A stretch of DNA of 50,992 nucleotides from Polaromonas sp. (GCF_018780625.1 NZ_JADMJK010000007.1:1-50992); one strand, 5' to 3'. Numbered from the stretch's first letter, positions 19,969-30,373 are shown. Translations and numbers: made by a program. Notes: generated from the sequence alone by a model not told the origin.

Positions 19969-22377
19969 TTAGTTGGCCAGCTGCTTCCAGGTGTCAATCA
20001 CCGTATCGGGATTGAGCGAGATGGAGCCAATGCCCTGCTCCTTGAGCCACAGCGCAAAGTCCGGATGGTCGCTGGGCCCCTGGCCGCAGATCCCGATGTA
20101 TTTCCCCTGGCGCTTGCACGCGGCAATCGCCAGGCTGAGCAGCGCCTTGACGGCCGGATCGCGTTCGTCAAAGTCCTTGGCCAGAATCTCCAGGCCCGAA
20201 TCGCGGTCCAGGCCCAGCGTGAGCTGGGTCAGGTCGTTGGAGCCAATGGAAAAACCATCGAAGTATTCAAGGAACTGGTCGGCCAAAATGGCGTTGCTCG
20301 GGACTTCGCACATCATGATGACGCGCAAGCCCTGCTCGCCGCGCTTGAGGCCATGCGCGGCCAGCAATTCGGTCACGGCCTTGGCCTGGCCCAGGGTGCG
20401 CACGAACGGCACCATGACTTCCACGTTGGTCAGACCCATGTCGTTGCGCACGCGCTTGAGCGCCTCGCATTCCATGGCAAAGGCCTCGCGGAAGTCTTCG
20501 CTGATGTAGCGCGCGGCACCGCGAAAGCCGAGCATTGGATTTTCTTCTTCGGGCTCGTAGCGGGAGCCGCCAATCAGCTTGCGGTACTCGTTGGACTTGA
20601 AATCGGACAGGCGAACAATTACCGGCTTGGGCCAGAAAGCCGCGCCAATCGTGGCAATGCCTTCGGCGACCTTGTCCACGTAAAACGCACGCGGCGAGGC
20701 ATGGCCGCGCGCGACGCTTTCCACGGCCTTTTTCAGGTCCGCATCAATGTGCGGATAGTCCAGAATCGCCTTCGGGTGCACACCGATGTTGTTGTTGATG
20801 ATGAACTCCAGCCGCGCCAGGCCTACGCCCTGGTTGGGAATCTGGCAGAAGTCAAACGCCAGCTGCGGGTTGCCGACGTTCATCATGATCTTGATGTCAA
20901 TCGGCGGCATCTCGCCGCGCTGCACTTCGGTCACTTCGGTTTCGAGCAGGCCGTCGTAAATATTGCCGGTGTCGCCTTCGGCGCAGCTGACCGTGACCAG
21001 CATGCCATTTTTGAGCATTTCGGTCGCATCACCGCAGCCGACCACGGCTGGAATGCCGAGTTCGCGCGCAATGATGGCGGCGTGGCAGGTACGCCCGCCG
21101 CGGTTGGTCACGATCGCGCTGGCGCGCTTCATGACCGGCTCCCAGTTTGGGTCTGTCATGTCGGTGACCAGGATATCGCCGGGCTGGACCTGGTCCATCT
21201 CGCTGATGTCATGCACGATGCGGACCGGGCCGGTGCCGATTTTCTGGCCAATGGCGCGGCCCACGGCCAGCACGGCGCTGGTGCCCTTGAGCTTGTAGCG
21301 CTGCTCGGCCTTGCCCTTGGCCTGGCTTTTCACGGTTTCGGGGCGGGCCTGCAGAATGTAGAGTTGGCCGTCGGTGCCGTCCTTGCCCCACTCCACGTCC
21401 ATGGGGCGGCCGTAATGGGTTTCAATGATCACCGCATAGCGGGCCAATTGCTCCACCTCGTCGTCGGTCAGCGAATAGCGGTTGCGCAACTCTGTCGGCA
21501 CGTCTGTGGTCTTGACCAGCTTGCCAGTGGCCGCTTTCTCGTCTGCCGTAGTGAATTCCATCTGCAGCAGCTTGGAGCCCAGACTGCGGCGAATCACCGC
21601 GCGCTTGCCGGCTTTCAGCATGGGCTTATGGACATAAAACTCGTCAGGATTGACAGCGCCCTGCACCACCGTTTCGCCCAGGCCATAGCTGGACGTGATG
21701 AAGACCACGTCGTCAAAGCCGCTTTCGGTGTCCATGGTGAACAGCACGCCTGCCGCACCCAAGTCGCTGCGCACCATGCGCTGCACGCCGGCGGACAAGG
21801 CCACGTCGGCATGGGCAAAGCCCTGGTGCACCCGGTAGCTGATAGCGCGGTCGTTGTAGAGCGACGCAAACACCTCCTTCATCTTGTGCAGCACGGCTTC
21901 AATGCCCACCACATTCAGGAAGGTTTCCTGCTGACCCGCAAACGAGGCGTCGGGCAAGTCTTCGGCTGTAGCGGACGAGCGAACCGCAAAGCTGGCCTGT
22001 GGATTGCCCGCGCTCAGTGCGGCAAAGCTCTCGGTCACGGCTTGTTGAAACTCTGGCGGGAAAGGCTGGGCTTCGACCAGACCGCGAATGTGGGCGCCGG
22101 CTTGCGCCAGTGCCCGCACATCGTCGGCGTCCAGCGCGTCCAGCACGGCATTGATTTTGTTGTCCAGACCATCGTAGGCCAGAAACACGCGAAAGGCATG
22201 GGCTGTGGTGGCAAAACCGCCAGGCACGCGCACGCCGTTGGGGCCGGTGGGCAATTGCGAGATCATTTCGCCGAGGCTGGCATTTTTGCCGCCTACGACC
22301 TCGACATCGGTCATTCTCAGGTGTTCAAACGGGACGACCAGGTCGGTCGCTCCAAATAAAGAAGACAAGTTGGACAT
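19969..22377 (-). CDS. ppsA: Phosphoenolpyruvate synthase
   Basis: Makes PEP from pyruvate and ATP (producing AMP and Pi) for gluconeogenic growth. The 802-residue product (E. coli 792) has the ATP-binding N-terminal domain ([43 protein letters not shown]), the phosphohistidine swivel with H432 in [17 protein letters not shown] and the regulatory Thr430 two residues before it, and the C-terminal PEP/pyruvate barrel ([31 protein letters not shown]). Start 22377 has GGAG about 10 nt upstream. ppsR diverges from it; PpsR modifies that Thr, so the pair acts together. Confidence 0.98.
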   Translation of the reverse strand: MSNLSSLFGATDLVVPFEHLRMTDVEVVGGKNASLGEMISQLPTGPNGVRVPGGFATTAHAFRVFLAYDGLDNKINAVLDALDADDVRALAQAGAHIRGLVEAQPFPPEFQQAVTESFAALSAGNPQASFAVRSSATAEDLPDASFAGQQETFLNVVGIEAVLHKMKEVFASLYNDRAISYRVHQGFAHADVALSAGVQRMVRSDLGAAGVLFTMDTESGFDDVVFITSSYGLGETVVQGAVNPDEFYVHKPMLKAGKRAVIRRSLGSKLLQMEFTTADEKAATGKLVKTTDVPTELRNRYSLTDDEVEQLARYAVIIETHYGRPMDVEWGKDGTDGQLYILQARPETVKSQAKGKAEQRYKLKGTSAVLAVGRAIGQKIGTGPVRIVHDISEMDQVQPGDILVTDMTDPNWEPVMKRASAIVTNRGGRTCHAAIIARELGIPAVVGCGDATEMLKNGMLVTVSCAEGDTGNIYDGLLETEVTEVQRGEMPPIDIKIMMNVGNPQLAFDFCQIPNQGVGLARLEFIINNNIGVHPKAILDYPHIDADLKKAVESVARGHASPRAFYVDKVAEGIATIGAAFWPKPVIVRLSDFKSNEYRKLIGGSRYEPEEENPMLGFRGAARYISEDFREAFAMECEALKRVRNDMGLTNVEVMVPFVRTLGQAKAVTELLAAHGLKRGEQGLRVIMMCEVPSNAILADQFLEYFDGFSIGSNDLTQLTLGLDRDSGLEILAKDFDERDPAVKALLSLAIAACKRQGKYIGICGQGPSDHPDFALWLKEQGIGSISLNPDTVIDTWKQLAN

Positions 22378-22559
22378 CAAAATACTCCGGGAGGTTTTAA
22401 AACGGGGGCGTGGCGCATGCGCAGCGAGCAACCTGGTTGTTGTTGTTCGAAGGGGTTGTGGCGGGGCATGGCATGGGAATCGGGATAATTGCCCTCAATT
22501 GTAGGGGCCCGCTGCCCGCCACGCCCCATCCCTTCCTTTTCACCAACCTGAACCGCCCC

Positions 22560-23381
22560 ATGTCCGACCGCACCGTATTTTTCATTTCCGACGGCACCGG
22601 CATTACCGCCGAAACCTTTGGCAACGCCATCCTGGCGCAGTTTGAACTCACGCCGCGCCATATCCGCATGCCTTTTATCGACAGCGTGGACAAGGCCCAC
22701 CAGGCGATCCGGCAGATCAACCACACCGGGGAAGTTGAAGGCAAGCGGCCGATTGTGTTCACGACGCTGGTGAACATGGACATTCTGGCGGTCATCAAAA
22801 CCCACTGCAACGGCATGCTGCTGGACATGTTCGGCACCTTTGTGGCGCCGCTGGAAAACGAACTGGGCATTAAATCCCACCACCGGATCGGCCGCTTTTC
22901 GGATGCCTCCAAAAGCAAGGCCTACGACGACCGCATCGAGGCCATCAATTTCTCGCTGGCCCACGATGACGGCCAGAGCAACCGTGACCTGGCCGGCTCG
23001 GACGTGATTCTGGTGGGCGTCAGCCGCAGCGGAAAAACGCCGACGTCGCTGTACCTGGCGATGCAGTACGGCCTCAAGGCCTCGAACTACCCGCTGATTC
23101 CCGAGGATTTTGACCGCCGCCAGCTACCGCCAGCGCTGGCGCCGCACCGCAAGAAAATCTTCGGCCTGACGATTTCCCCCGAACGCCTGAGCCAGATCCG
23201 CAACGAGCGCCGGCCCAACTCGACCTACGCCAGCCTCACCAACTGCCGCAACGAAATCCATGAAGCAGAAGCCATGATGCGGCGCGAAGGCATTCGCTGG
23301 CTGTCCACCACGACCAAGTCGATTGAAGAAATTGCCACCACCATCCTGCAGGAAATCAGGCCGGAGCGGCTGGAGTACTGA
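22560..23381 (+). CDS. ppsR: PEP synthetase regulatory protein (kinase/pyrophosphorylase)
   Basis: Bifunctional protein that inactivates PEP synthase by ADP-dependent phosphorylation of its regulatory Thr and reactivates it by Pi-dependent removal. The 273 residues start [25 protein letters not shown], diagnostic of the DUF299 family; the P-loop-like [16 protein letters not shown] lies around residues 150-165, and the C-terminus has [36 protein letters not shown]. Divergent from ppsA, 182 bp between starts, so one regulator may control both. Longer frames upstream are non-conserved. Confidence 0.97.
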   Translation: MSDRTVFFISDGTGITAETFGNAILAQFELTPRHIRMPFIDSVDKAHQAIRQINHTGEVEGKRPIVFTTLVNMDILAVIKTHCNGMLLDMFGTFVAPLENELGIKSHHRIGRFSDASKSKAYDDRIEAINFSLAHDDGQSNRDLAGSDVILVGVSRSGKTPTSLYLAMQYGLKASNYPLIPEDFDRRQLPPALAPHRKKIFGLTISPERLSQIRNERRPNSTYASLTNCRNEIHEAEAMMRREGIRWLSTTTKSIEEIATTILQEIRPERLEY

Positions 23382-23401
23382 AGTCCGGTGCATGAATCGA
23401 T

Positions 23402-23422
23402 TTGCTGCTATTTTTATAGCAA
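23402..23422. repeat. Comamonadaceae-type intergenic palindrome, copy 3
   Basis: Sequence TTGCTGCTAT, TTTT, ATAGCAA just after ppsR. The right arm is complementary to TTGCTAT, with GC inserted in the left arm. The following 50 bp (TTACC...TTATTGGACTGGCAGCC) resembles the tail I know from larger copies of this family. The family link is partly from memory. Confidence 0.55.
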
Positions 23423-23529
23423 TTTACCTATGCCGTTATTGGACTGGCAGCCCTGCAGCCTGTGCACCGGACGGGACATGGTCAAAAAAAAGGAAGCGTT
23501 CCACCCGATAGGAACTGGTAATTTATTTA

Positions 23530-23544
23530 ATAGTATGTTTCTAT
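23530..23544. promoter_or_regulatory. OxyR-like half site upstream of ahpC
   Basis: ATAG (23530-23533), 7 nt, CTAT (23541-23544), an exact copy of the OxyR dimer half-site ATAG-N7-CTAT, 70 bp before the ahpC start. A degenerate second element AGAT-N7-CTAT lies at 23561-23575 but at non-canonical spacing (16 instead of 7 nt). ahpCF is a classic OxyR target. Confidence 0.55.
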
Positions 23545-23614
23545 CAAAAAACTCCAACCAAGATATGTAAACTATCAACTCGCTCAGTTTTTTACTTCAC
23601 CTAAGGAAAATTCC

Positions 23615-24187
23615 ATGTCCCTGATCAACACGTCCGTCATCCCCTTCAAAGCAACCGCTTATCACAACGGCAAGTTCGTGCCCGTCAGCCAGGACAACTT
23701 CAAGGGCAAGTGGTCCGTCGTCGTGTTCTACCCGGCCGACTTCACCTTTGTCTGCCCCACCGAGTTGGGCGACCTGGCCGACCACTACGCTGAATTCCAG
23801 AAAATGGGCGTTGAAATCTACGGCGTGTCGACCGACACCCATTTCACTCACAAAGCCTGGCACGACACGTCGGACACCATCGCCAAGGTCCAGTACCCGC
23901 TGATCGGTGACCCAAGCGGCCAGCTGGCCCGCGCCTTCCAGGTGATGATTGAAGAAGGCGAAGACGCTGGCCTGGCCTACCGCGGCACCTTCGTGATCGA
24001 CCCGGACGGCAAGATCAAGACCATCGAAGTGCACGACAACGGCATTGGCCGTGATGCTGCCGAACTGCTGCGCCGCGTGAAAGCCGCCCAGTATGTGGCC
24101 GCGCACCCCGGTGAAGTCTGCCCCGCCAAGTGGACCGAAGGCGCAGAGACGCTCAAGCCTTCGTTCGACCTCGTCGGCAAGATCTAA
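23615..24187 (+). CDS. ahpC: Alkyl hydroperoxide reductase, peroxiredoxin subunit AhpC
   Basis: Typical 2-Cys peroxiredoxin detoxifying H2O2, organic peroxides and peroxynitrite. The 190-residue protein (E. coli 187) has peroxidatic C47 in [14 protein letters not shown] and resolving C169 in [15 protein letters not shown]. The GGLG-type segment is present as [19 protein letters not shown] strong AAGGAAAA ribosome site precedes ATG 23615. ahpF follows by 79 bp and is the reductase. Probably peroxide-induced through the ATAG-N7-CTAT element upstream. Confidence 0.98.
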   Translation: MSLINTSVIPFKATAYHNGKFVPVSQDNFKGKWSVVVFYPADFTFVCPTELGDLADHYAEFQKMGVEIYGVSTDTHFTHKAWHDTSDTIAKVQYPLIGDPSGQLARAFQVMIEEGEDAGLAYRGTFVIDPDGKIKTIEVHDNGIGRDAAELLRRVKAAQYVAAHPGEVCPAKWTEGAETLKPSFDLVGKI

Positions 24188-24205
24188 GCCACCGATCTGC
24201 CCCAG

Positions 24206-24234
24206 GCCCGGGGCATTTGTTCCCGGGCTTTTTT
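24206..24234 (+). terminator. Terminator or attenuator between ahpC and ahpF
   Basis: Inverted repeat GCCCGGG (24206-24212) and CCCGGGC (24222-24228) with a 9-nt loop, followed by TTTTTT. In the 79-bp gap, it would lower ahpF expression relative to ahpC by partial termination, matching the higher AhpC demand. Confidence 0.75.
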
Positions 24235-24266
24235 GTTTCTACCTTTAGATTGAATGTGAGTCCGCC

Positions 24267-25838
24267 ATGCTTGACGCCAGCACCAAAGCCCAACTGAAGA
24301 GTTACCTCGAACGCGCCACGCAGCCGATCGAAATCGTTGCCTCGCTGGACGACAGCAAGGCGTCGGGCGAGATGCAGGCGCTGCTCAAGGACATCACCGA
24401 CTGCTCGCCGCTGGTCAGCGTGACCGAGCGCCGCGACGACACCTTCCGCAAGCCCTCGTTTTCAGTCAACCGACCGGGTGAAAACCACGGCCCGCGCTTT
24501 GCCGGCCTGCCGATGGGCCACGAGTTCACCTCGCTCATTCTGGCGCTGCTGCAGATCGGGGGCTACCCGCCCAAGGTCGAAGAAGAGGTGCTGCAACAGA
24601 TTCGCGCGCTCGACGGCGACTTCGAATTTGAAATTTACATTTCACTGACCTGCCACAACTGCCCCGACGTGGTCCAGGCACTGAACCTGATGGCGGTGCA
24701 AAACCCGCGCATCAAGAACACCATGATCGACGGCTCGCTGTTCCAGGACGAGGTCAAGGCGCGCCAGATCATGGCCGTGCCGACCGTGTTCCTGAACGGC
24801 ATCGAGTTTGGCCAGGGCCGCATGAGCCTGGAAGAAATCCTTGCCAAGATCGACACCAGCGGTGTCGAGCGCGAGGCGAAAAAGATTGACGCCAAAGCCC
24901 CGTTCGACATGCTGATCGTCGGCGGCGGCCCGGCCGGCGCGGCGGCGGCGGTCTACGCAGCCCGTAAAGGCATTCGCACCGGCGTGGCCTCCGAGCGCTT
25001 TGGCGGCCAGGTGCTGGACACCATGGGCATCGAGAACTTCATCTCGATCCAGGAAACCCAGGGCCCGAAACTGGCTGCGGCGCTCGAAGAGCATGTGCGC
25101 AGCTACGACGTGGACATCATGAACATGCAGCGCGCCAAGGCCCTGGTGCCCAACGCCGGCCCCAACCACGACCTGATCGAGATCCAGCTTGAAAGTGGCG
25201 CCTCGCTCAAGAGCAAATCCGTGATCCTGGCCACTGGCGCGCGCTGGCGCAACATCAACGTGCCCGGCGAGGCCGAATTCAGGAACAAGGGCGTGGCCTA
25301 CTGCCCGCATTGCGATGGCCCGCTGTTCAAGGGCAAGCGCGTGGCGGTGATTGGCGGCGGCAACTCGGGCGTCGAAGCCGCCATTGACCTGGCGGGGCTG
25401 GTCGGCCATGTCACGCTGATTGAGTTTGACACCCAGTTGCGCGCGGACGCGATACTGCAGCGCAAGCTCATGAGCCTGAAAAACGTGACGGTGATCACCA
25501 ACGCGCAAACCACCGAGATCACCGGCGAGCAGACGGTCAACGGTCTGGTCTACAAGGACCGCGCCACCAGCGCGCTGCACAAGGTGGAACTGGAAGGCGT
25601 GTTCATCCAGATTGGACTGATCCCCAACACCGACTGGCTCAAGGGCGTGGTCGAGCTGTCCAAACACGGCGAGATCGTGGTGGACGCGAAGGGCCAGACC
25701 TCGGTACCGGGCGTGTTTGCGGCGGGCGATGCCACCACAGTGCCGTTCAAGCAGATCATCATTGCAGCAGGCGACGGCGCCAAGGCGGCGCTGGGGGCGT
25801 TTGATCACCTGATCCGCACGTCAGCACCTGCGGCCTGA
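24267..25838 (+). CDS. ahpF: Alkyl hydroperoxide reductase subunit F (AhpF)
   Basis: Flavoprotein disulfide reductase that passes electrons from NADH to AhpC. The 523 residues match E. coli AhpF (521). The N-terminal double thioredoxin-fold domain carries the active C129-H-N-C132 disulfide ([12 protein letters not shown]); the FAD domain starts [27 protein letters not shown]; the reductase disulfide C346-P-H-C349 lies in [11 protein letters not shown]; and NADH-binding [19 protein letters not shown] follows. Second gene of ahpCF; ends before a clear terminator. Confidence 0.98.
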   Translation: MLDASTKAQLKSYLERATQPIEIVASLDDSKASGEMQALLKDITDCSPLVSVTERRDDTFRKPSFSVNRPGENHGPRFAGLPMGHEFTSLILALLQIGGYPPKVEEEVLQQIRALDGDFEFEIYISLTCHNCPDVVQALNLMAVQNPRIKNTMIDGSLFQDEVKARQIMAVPTVFLNGIEFGQGRMSLEEILAKIDTSGVEREAKKIDAKAPFDMLIVGGGPAGAAAAVYAARKGIRTGVASERFGGQVLDTMGIENFISIQETQGPKLAAALEEHVRSYDVDIMNMQRAKALVPNAGPNHDLIEIQLESGASLKSKSVILATGARWRNINVPGEAEFRNKGVAYCPHCDGPLFKGKRVAVIGGGNSGVEAAIDLAGLVGHVTLIEFDTQLRADAILQRKLMSLKNVTVITNAQTTEITGEQTVNGLVYKDRATSALHKVELEGVFIQIGLIPNTDWLKGVVELSKHGEIVVDAKGQTSVPGVFAAGDATTVPFKQIIIAAGDGAKAALGAFDHLIRTSAPAA

Positions 25839-25885
25839 ACGGCTGGGGGCCGCAAGGATTTCTTGCGGCGGCCAACATCAAATCA

Positions 25886-25911
25886 ACGGGACTTCAAGGT
25901 CCCGTTTTTTT
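25886..25911 (+). terminator. Terminator after ahpF
   Basis: Inverted repeat ACGGGAC (25886-25892) and GTCCCGT (25899-25905) with a 6-nt loop, then TTTTTT. Located 47 bp after the ahpF stop. Confidence 0.85.
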
Positions 25912-25995
25912 ATGGCCGAATGGACTGCAAAACGTCTCAGAAATGCAACATTATTCTGGATATTGCCCTTTAAAACCCGAAGCGGCAATCTATTA

Positions 25996-26016
25996 AAATA
26001 CGAATCATTCGTATTT
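25996..26016. promoter_or_regulatory. Fur-like palindrome upstream of the TonB-dependent receptor
   Basis: A perfect 9-3-9 palindrome: AAATACGAA (25996-26004), TCA, TTCGTATTT (26008-26016). It contains AATCATT, the heart of the Fur box, and matches the AATGCGAATCATTCGCATT-type Fur site of Beta- and Gammaproteobacteria. It overlaps a TAAAAT hexamer that could be a -10. A close relative lies at 29389-29409 before tonB. Confidence 0.7.
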
Positions 26017-26147
26017 ACGATACACTTTAAAGCGAACCTTACGAGCCAGCCAACTCGGGTCTTTCGGGACCGCCTCGAGCACAGCCAAGCCATTTCCCGT
26101 AACCCGGTCCGCAGCCGCACAAGGCCGGATCCCGCTTGGAGGCCATC

Positions 26148-28427
26148 TTGGCAAACCCTTTCGCTCGCCCCACCCCCGCTTGGCGCAAACAACCGTGCCG
26201 TCCTGACGGTATTTCATCGGCCCACGCACCTCTGGCCGCCTCCCACAAAGCCCTGCTGCCCCTGGGTGCGATGATGCTGGCGGCGTCGGTGTCGGGTTGG
26301 GCGCAAGGCAGCGCGTCCGCTCCCGGCGCGGATTCACCGAATGTCACTGCCACCACGCCCGCCGAAGGCAAAGCGCTTGCGCCCGTGACCGTGACGGGCA
26401 CCCGCGACCGCGCGGCTCAAACCTACCAGAGCGGTATCACCAGCGCCGGCAAGATGCCGGTGCCAGCCAAGGACATTCCGCAATCGCTCACGGTGGTGAA
26501 CGAAAAACTGATTCACGACCAGGGCAAGGACAGCTTCAAGAGCGCGCTTGAAAACGTCGTCGGCATCACCTTTGAGGCGGGTGAAGGCGGCCGGGTGGGC
26601 GACAACATTAGGCTGCGCGGCTTCAGCGCAGCGGGCGATATTTACCTGGATGGCATGCGCGACATGGCCCAGTACAACCGCGATGTGTTCAATACGGACC
26701 GGGTGGAAGTGCTGCGCGGCGCGGCATCCATGCTGTTTGGCCGCGGCTCCACGGGCGGCATTGTCAACCAGGTCAGCAAGCAGCCGCGCCTGATGACCGA
26801 ACACGAAGTCAACGCGACCATAGGCAGCAACAACTACCAGCGTTACCAGGGCGACTTCAACTTCAAGCTGGCGGATGACGCCGCGCTGCGCATCAACGCC
26901 ATGACGACCGACGGCGACGGGCGCGGCGACAACGCGGGCGCGTCCACCCATAGACGCGGGCTGGCGCTGGACTACCGGCTGGGCATAGGCACGGCCAATG
27001 AATTCCAAGTCAGCTACTACCACCTGCACTACAACGACAAGCCGGACTGGGGATTTGCCTGGCTCAACGGCCGCCCGGCCCCCTCGCCCACCCACCGCTA
27101 CTGGTACGGCCTTGAAAGCGATTTCCAGAACGACAAGGCCGATGTGCTGACGCTGTCGCACACCCACCGCTGGGCCGACGGCAGCAGCCTGAAAACCAGC
27201 GTGCGTGACGGCCACTATTCCCGGGCCATGTGGGCCACGCAATCGAGTTTTGCAGCCGGCACGACGGCGGCCAACCTCAACGACAACACGGTCGTGAACC
27301 GGCGCAGCAACGCCAAGTCGGGCCAGGAGCACCACACCTTTGTGCAAACCGACTACCTCACGAGCACCCAGTGGTTTGGCCGAAAAAACAGCCTGCTGGT
27401 CGGGGCGGAATACGCCGCTGAAAATGCCAGCCGGTCCACCTACGCGGCCCTGGTCGGCACCAAGCCCTCCACCACGGCAGGCAACCCCGGCAGTACCGGC
27501 ATCAGCGGCAACCTGACGGAGCGCCTGGCCACAGAATTCAAGGCCACAACGCTGGGCTTGTACGTCCAGGACACGATTGAGGTGGCACCTTACTGGAAGC
27601 TGGTCGGCGGTTTGCGTCTTGACAACTTCAAGGGCGATTACCAGCGCCCTGGCAATCCCGCGCCCAACAACACGGCCCTCTCGCGCTCGGACACCCTGCT
27701 CAGCAAACGCCTGGGCCTGATGTACCAGCCGACGGATGAGGTCAGCTACTACGCGTCGTATGGCACCTCGTTCAACACCTCGGGCGACCTGTACCAGTTT
27801 GACCCGACCTCGGCCAACACGGCGCCGGAAAGCAGCCGCAATATGGAGATCGGGGCCAAGTGGGAACTCTACGGCGGCGACTTGTCGTTTCGCACGGCAC
27901 TGGCCCGCACGGAGAAGTACAACGAGCGCAACACAGACATCGACACGGCCAACAACGCTTATTTGCTGTCAGGAAAACGCCATGCCAACGCGCTGGAGTT
28001 TGAGATTGCAGGCCGCATCACGCCGCAGTGGGACGTGTTTGCAGGCCTCGGATTTTTAAAAGCGGTGATTGACCAATCAGGCTCAAGCGCGGCAGGCCAG
28101 CTTGAAGTCGGCCAGAACCCGGGACTGAGCCCGACCCGGCAGGCCAACCTGTTCACCACCTACCGCATCGGGACCCAATGGCGCATCGGTGGCGGCTTGA
28201 CTGCCGTGAGCCAGAACAAACCGGCCAACAGCGTCACATCGCTGAACCGCGCCCCTGGGTACGTCAAGGCCGATGCCCTGGTGGAATACAAAATCAACGA
28301 GGGCAACACCGTCAAGCTCAACGTCGACAACCTGTTTGACAAGGTCTACTACAACACCCTGTACCGCGGCTTTGCCGCGCCGGGCGATGCGCGCAGCGTG
28401 CGCCTGACGCTGACCAGCAGGTTCTGA
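26148..28427 (+). CDS. TonB-dependent siderophore receptor (catecholate type, Fiu-like)
   Basis: Outer-membrane gated barrel importing ferric siderophore. TTG 26148 is chosen because GGAGG (26138-26142) precedes it by 5 nt; there is no suitable ATG. The 759-residue product has a long signal region ending [11 protein letters not shown], a TonB-box-like VTVTGTRD, the plug domain ([68 protein letters not shown]) and a C-terminal barrel ending in aromatic F (RLTLTSRF). The following PiuC-like gene mirrors the fiu-ybiX pair of E. coli, supporting a catecholate substrate. Ligand is not determined. Confidence 0.93.
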   Translation: MANPFARPTPAWRKQPCRPDGISSAHAPLAASHKALLPLGAMMLAASVSGWAQGSASAPGADSPNVTATTPAEGKALAPVTVTGTRDRAAQTYQSGITSAGKMPVPAKDIPQSLTVVNEKLIHDQGKDSFKSALENVVGITFEAGEGGRVGDNIRLRGFSAAGDIYLDGMRDMAQYNRDVFNTDRVEVLRGAASMLFGRGSTGGIVNQVSKQPRLMTEHEVNATIGSNNYQRYQGDFNFKLADDAALRINAMTTDGDGRGDNAGASTHRRGLALDYRLGIGTANEFQVSYYHLHYNDKPDWGFAWLNGRPAPSPTHRYWYGLESDFQNDKADVLTLSHTHRWADGSSLKTSVRDGHYSRAMWATQSSFAAGTTAANLNDNTVVNRRSNAKSGQEHHTFVQTDYLTSTQWFGRKNSLLVGAEYAAENASRSTYAALVGTKPSTTAGNPGSTGISGNLTERLATEFKATTLGLYVQDTIEVAPYWKLVGGLRLDNFKGDYQRPGNPAPNNTALSRSDTLLSKRLGLMYQPTDEVSYYASYGTSFNTSGDLYQFDPTSANTAPESSRNMEIGAKWELYGGDLSFRTALARTEKYNERNTDIDTANNAYLLSGKRHANALEFEIAGRITPQWDVFAGLGFLKAVIDQSGSSAAGQLEVGQNPGLSPTRQANLFTTYRIGTQWRIGGGLTAVSQNKPANSVTSLNRAPGYVKADALVEYKINEGNTVKLNVDNLFDKVYYNTLYRGFAAPGDARSVRLTLTSRF

Positions 28428-28504
28428 GACACCGCATTTCAAACGTCGGGCCACGCTGCAAGCGGCGCTGCCCGGCTCCATTTGGCTTACCTGGAATTGA
28501 CCCC

Positions 28505-29236
28505 ATGCTGCTTCGCATTCATCAAGCCCTGCAAGCGGACGAGCTCGCACAAGTCCGCCAGTTGATCCTGGCTGCCGACTGGACTGACGGCCGCATCACC
28601 GCCGGCAGCCAGTCCGGCGCCGTCAAAAACAACCTGCAGCTGCCCGAAGGGCTGCCGGCCGCCCAGCAGGCGCGCCATATCGTGTCGGTGGCCCTGGCCC
28701 GCAACCCCTTGTTTGTGACCGGGGCCTTGCCCAAGTCGGTGTATCCGCCGCTGTTCAATCGCTACGGGGGCGCCAGCAACCACTTTGGCAACCACATCGA
28801 CAACGCGGTACGCACACACGCCGCCACGGGGCGCCATGTGCGTACCGATATTTCCTGCACGCTGTTTTTAAGCGATCCGGCCAGCTACGACGGCGGTGCG
28901 CTGGTGGTGGAGGATACCTATGGTGAGCAGCGCATCAAGTTCGAGGCGGGCGACCTCGTGATGTACCCGGGCACGTCGGTGCACCGCGTGGAGCCCGTCA
29001 CGCGGGGGGAGCGCCTGGCCTGCTTTTTCTGGATCGAAAGCATGGTCCGCTCGGATGCGCAGCGCCGGCTGCTGTACGACATGGACATGGCCATTACCTC
29101 GCTGCGCCAGAAAGACCTGGCACGCGCGCCCCATAACCCGAATCAAGGCCAGGCAGGCGAGCCGAACGAAAGCCCCGAAGCAGTAAGGCTGACCGGCTGT
29201 TATCACAACTTGCTGCGGATGTGGGCCGACGTTTAA
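28505..29236 (+). CDS. piuC: Fe(II)/2-oxoglutarate-dependent dioxygenase PiuC/YbiX
   Basis: Cytosolic PKHD-type hydroxylase associated with TonB-dependent siderophore receptors; its exact substrate is unclear. The 243-residue protein (E. coli YbiX 225) has the facial triad H97 and D99 in GNHIDNAVR and H160 in [15 protein letters not shown], where the Arg contacts 2-oxoglutarate. Other family blocks are [34 protein letters not shown]. It lies 77 bp after the receptor, so it is likely cotranscribed under the same Fur control. Complete, no unusual features. Confidence 0.93.
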   Translation: MLLRIHQALQADELAQVRQLILAADWTDGRITAGSQSGAVKNNLQLPEGLPAAQQARHIVSVALARNPLFVTGALPKSVYPPLFNRYGGASNHFGNHIDNAVRTHAATGRHVRTDISCTLFLSDPASYDGGALVVEDTYGEQRIKFEAGDLVMYPGTSVHRVEPVTRGERLACFFWIESMVRSDAQRRLLYDMDMAITSLRQKDLARAPHNPNQGQAGEPNESPEAVRLTGCYHNLLRMWADV

Positions 29237-29388
29237 GACCGCCTGTTAGGCGTCGGCCGGAATATTTCCCACAAAAATGCTTCTTTATCGATAGCTTCTA
29301 ATGTCCGATATGTATAGGATTTATCGTGTTTTACTCAAAAATTATCCACTACTTGCATCCTCTTTCAATTAGGCCAGATGATTTCAGT

Positions 29389-29409
29389 AAATGCGATCCA
29401 TTCGCATTT
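29389..29409. promoter_or_regulatory. Fur-like palindrome upstream of tonB
   Basis: AAATGCGAT (29389-29397), CCA, TTCGCATTT (29401-29409): a 9-3-9 palindrome with one mismatch, the same dimensions as the site at 25996-26016, and close to the AATGCGAATCATTCGCATT Fur variant. It lies 52 bp before a small ORF and about 210 bp before tonB. Confidence 0.65.
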
Positions 29410-29460
29410 AAAATAAAGGCACTTTATTCACGCGGCGCCCATCACGCACACAACACCGCC

Positions 29461-29547
29461 ATGGAACACCTTGCCCTTCTGATCGCAGCATTGCCTGTCA
29501 GCCTGATCCTGGTAGCCGGCGCTGCCTGGTGGGTCTTTCGCCGTTAA
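29461..29547 (+). CDS. Candidate 28-residue single-pass membrane peptide upstream of tonB
   Basis: An ATG-initiated 28-codon ORF, too short for routine calling. MEHLALLIAALPVSLILV runs into AGAAWWVFRR: an acidic N-terminus, a single strongly hydrophobic helix (about 20 residues) and a positive C-terminus, consistent with an inner-membrane micropeptide. It lies between a Fur-like site and tonB, on the same strand. No Shine-Dalgarno is seen, and the alternative frame extending upstream to 29326 would run through the Fur site and is unlikely. Could be a genuine small protein or a chance hydrophobic ORF. Confidence 0.4.
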   Translation: MEHLALLIAALPVSLILVAGAAWWVFRR

Positions 29548-29617
29548 CGTTGACCGCCCGGACCGCCTTGCGCACGCTTGTGGCACCCTTGTGACCTCAC
29601 CTTCAACCCGTTTCCTG

Positions 29618-30343
29618 ATGAATGCCCCTTCCTTTTCAAACAGCGCTGCCCCAATGCAAAAACTGATGCGACCGCCTGTCAGCCGCACTGCAGTCATTGC
29701 GTTCGTGGTGGTGGCCTTGCATGCGGGTTTCATCTGGGCCTTGCAAAGCGGAATGCTGATGCGTGCGGCCGAATTGTTGGTCCCCGCTGAAATTTTGGTG
29801 GAATTTGTCGATCCGCCGGCCCCCAAGGCAGCGCCCGCCCGTCCCGCACCGCCCCCTCCCGTTTTGGCGCCCCCCAAAAAGGCAGTCGCCAAAGCACCCG
29901 TTGCGCAGCAACCCCAGCCGCTGGCCGTTATAGACACCACGCCGTCGCCGAATGCGCCCGCCGGCGTGATCACGCCGCCAGCGCAGACGGCCGCCGTGGT
30001 TGAAACCTCCACCGCGCCATTGGCACCACTGACGCCAGCCGCGCGCCCGGCACCGGCGGTGGTCCAGATGCCCTCCAGCGACGCCGACTACCTGCGCAAC
30101 CCCAAACCACCCTACCCGGCTTTGAGCCGGCGCCTGGGTGAGCAGGGTCTGGTCGTTCACAGCGTCCTGATTGGTGTTGACGGCGCCGCCGTCAGCGCCC
30201 GGCTGGTCAAGTCCAGCGGCTTCGAACGTCTGGACCAAGCCGCGTACCAGGCCATCATGCGCTGGCGCTACACGCCGGGCAAACGCAACGGCGTCCCCGA
30301 AGCCATGACTTTCAACGTGCCCTTCAACTGGGTTCTTGAGTAA
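29618..30343 (+). CDS. tonB: TonB energy-transducing protein
   Basis: Periplasm-spanning protein that couples the ExbB-ExbD motor to outer-membrane receptors. The product (241 residues from ATG 29618) has an N-terminal cytosolic stretch, an uncleaved anchor AVIAFVVVALHAGFIWAL with the conserved His, a Pro/Ala-rich spacer (APARPAPPPPVLAPPKKAV, PPAQTAA) and the C-terminal TonB domain starting YLRNPKPPYPALSRRLGEQGLVVHSVLIG and ending MRWRYTPGKRNGVPEAMTFNVPF. Start uncertain: GTG 29591, ATG 29618 and ATG 29654 all lack a good ribosome site. First gene of tonB-exbB-exbD, behind a Fur-like palindrome. Confidence 0.94.
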   Translation: MNAPSFSNSAAPMQKLMRPPVSRTAVIAFVVVALHAGFIWALQSGMLMRAAELLVPAEILVEFVDPPAPKAAPARPAPPPPVLAPPKKAVAKAPVAQQPQPLAVIDTTPSPNAPAGVITPPAQTAAVVETSTAPLAPLTPAARPAPAVVQMPSSDADYLRNPKPPYPALSRRLGEQGLVVHSVLIGVDGAAVSARLVKSSGFERLDQAAYQAIMRWRYTPGKRNGVPEAMTFNVPFNWVLE

Positions 30344-30373
30344 ATTTTTAAAAAACCGTGGAGTATTGAATTC

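Larger units (their letters stand above)
25839..26147. other. 309-bp intergenic region between ahpF and the siderophore receptor
   Basis: Contains the ahpF terminator (25886-25911), an AT-rich segment and the Fur-like palindrome (25996-26016), then about 130 bp of leader ahead of the receptor gene. Several open frames here lack ribosome sites and are not credible genes. No RNA gene was recognised. Confidence 0.7.

Noticed and set aside
19942-22359. A long plus-strand open frame (805 codons) opposite ppsA.
   Set aside because: It is antisense to a clear PEP synthase; GC-rich genes leave long stop-free complementary frames, and it has no recognised domain or ribosome site.
24642-25808. A 388-codon minus-strand frame opposite ahpF.
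   Set aside because: Antisense of a well-conserved gene, His/Asp/Gly-rich composition typical of reverse-complement frames.
29326-29547. A longer 73-codon version of the membrane micro-ORF.
   Set aside because: Its first 45 codons run through the Fur-like site and AT-rich promoter DNA; only the 28-codon end looks like protein.
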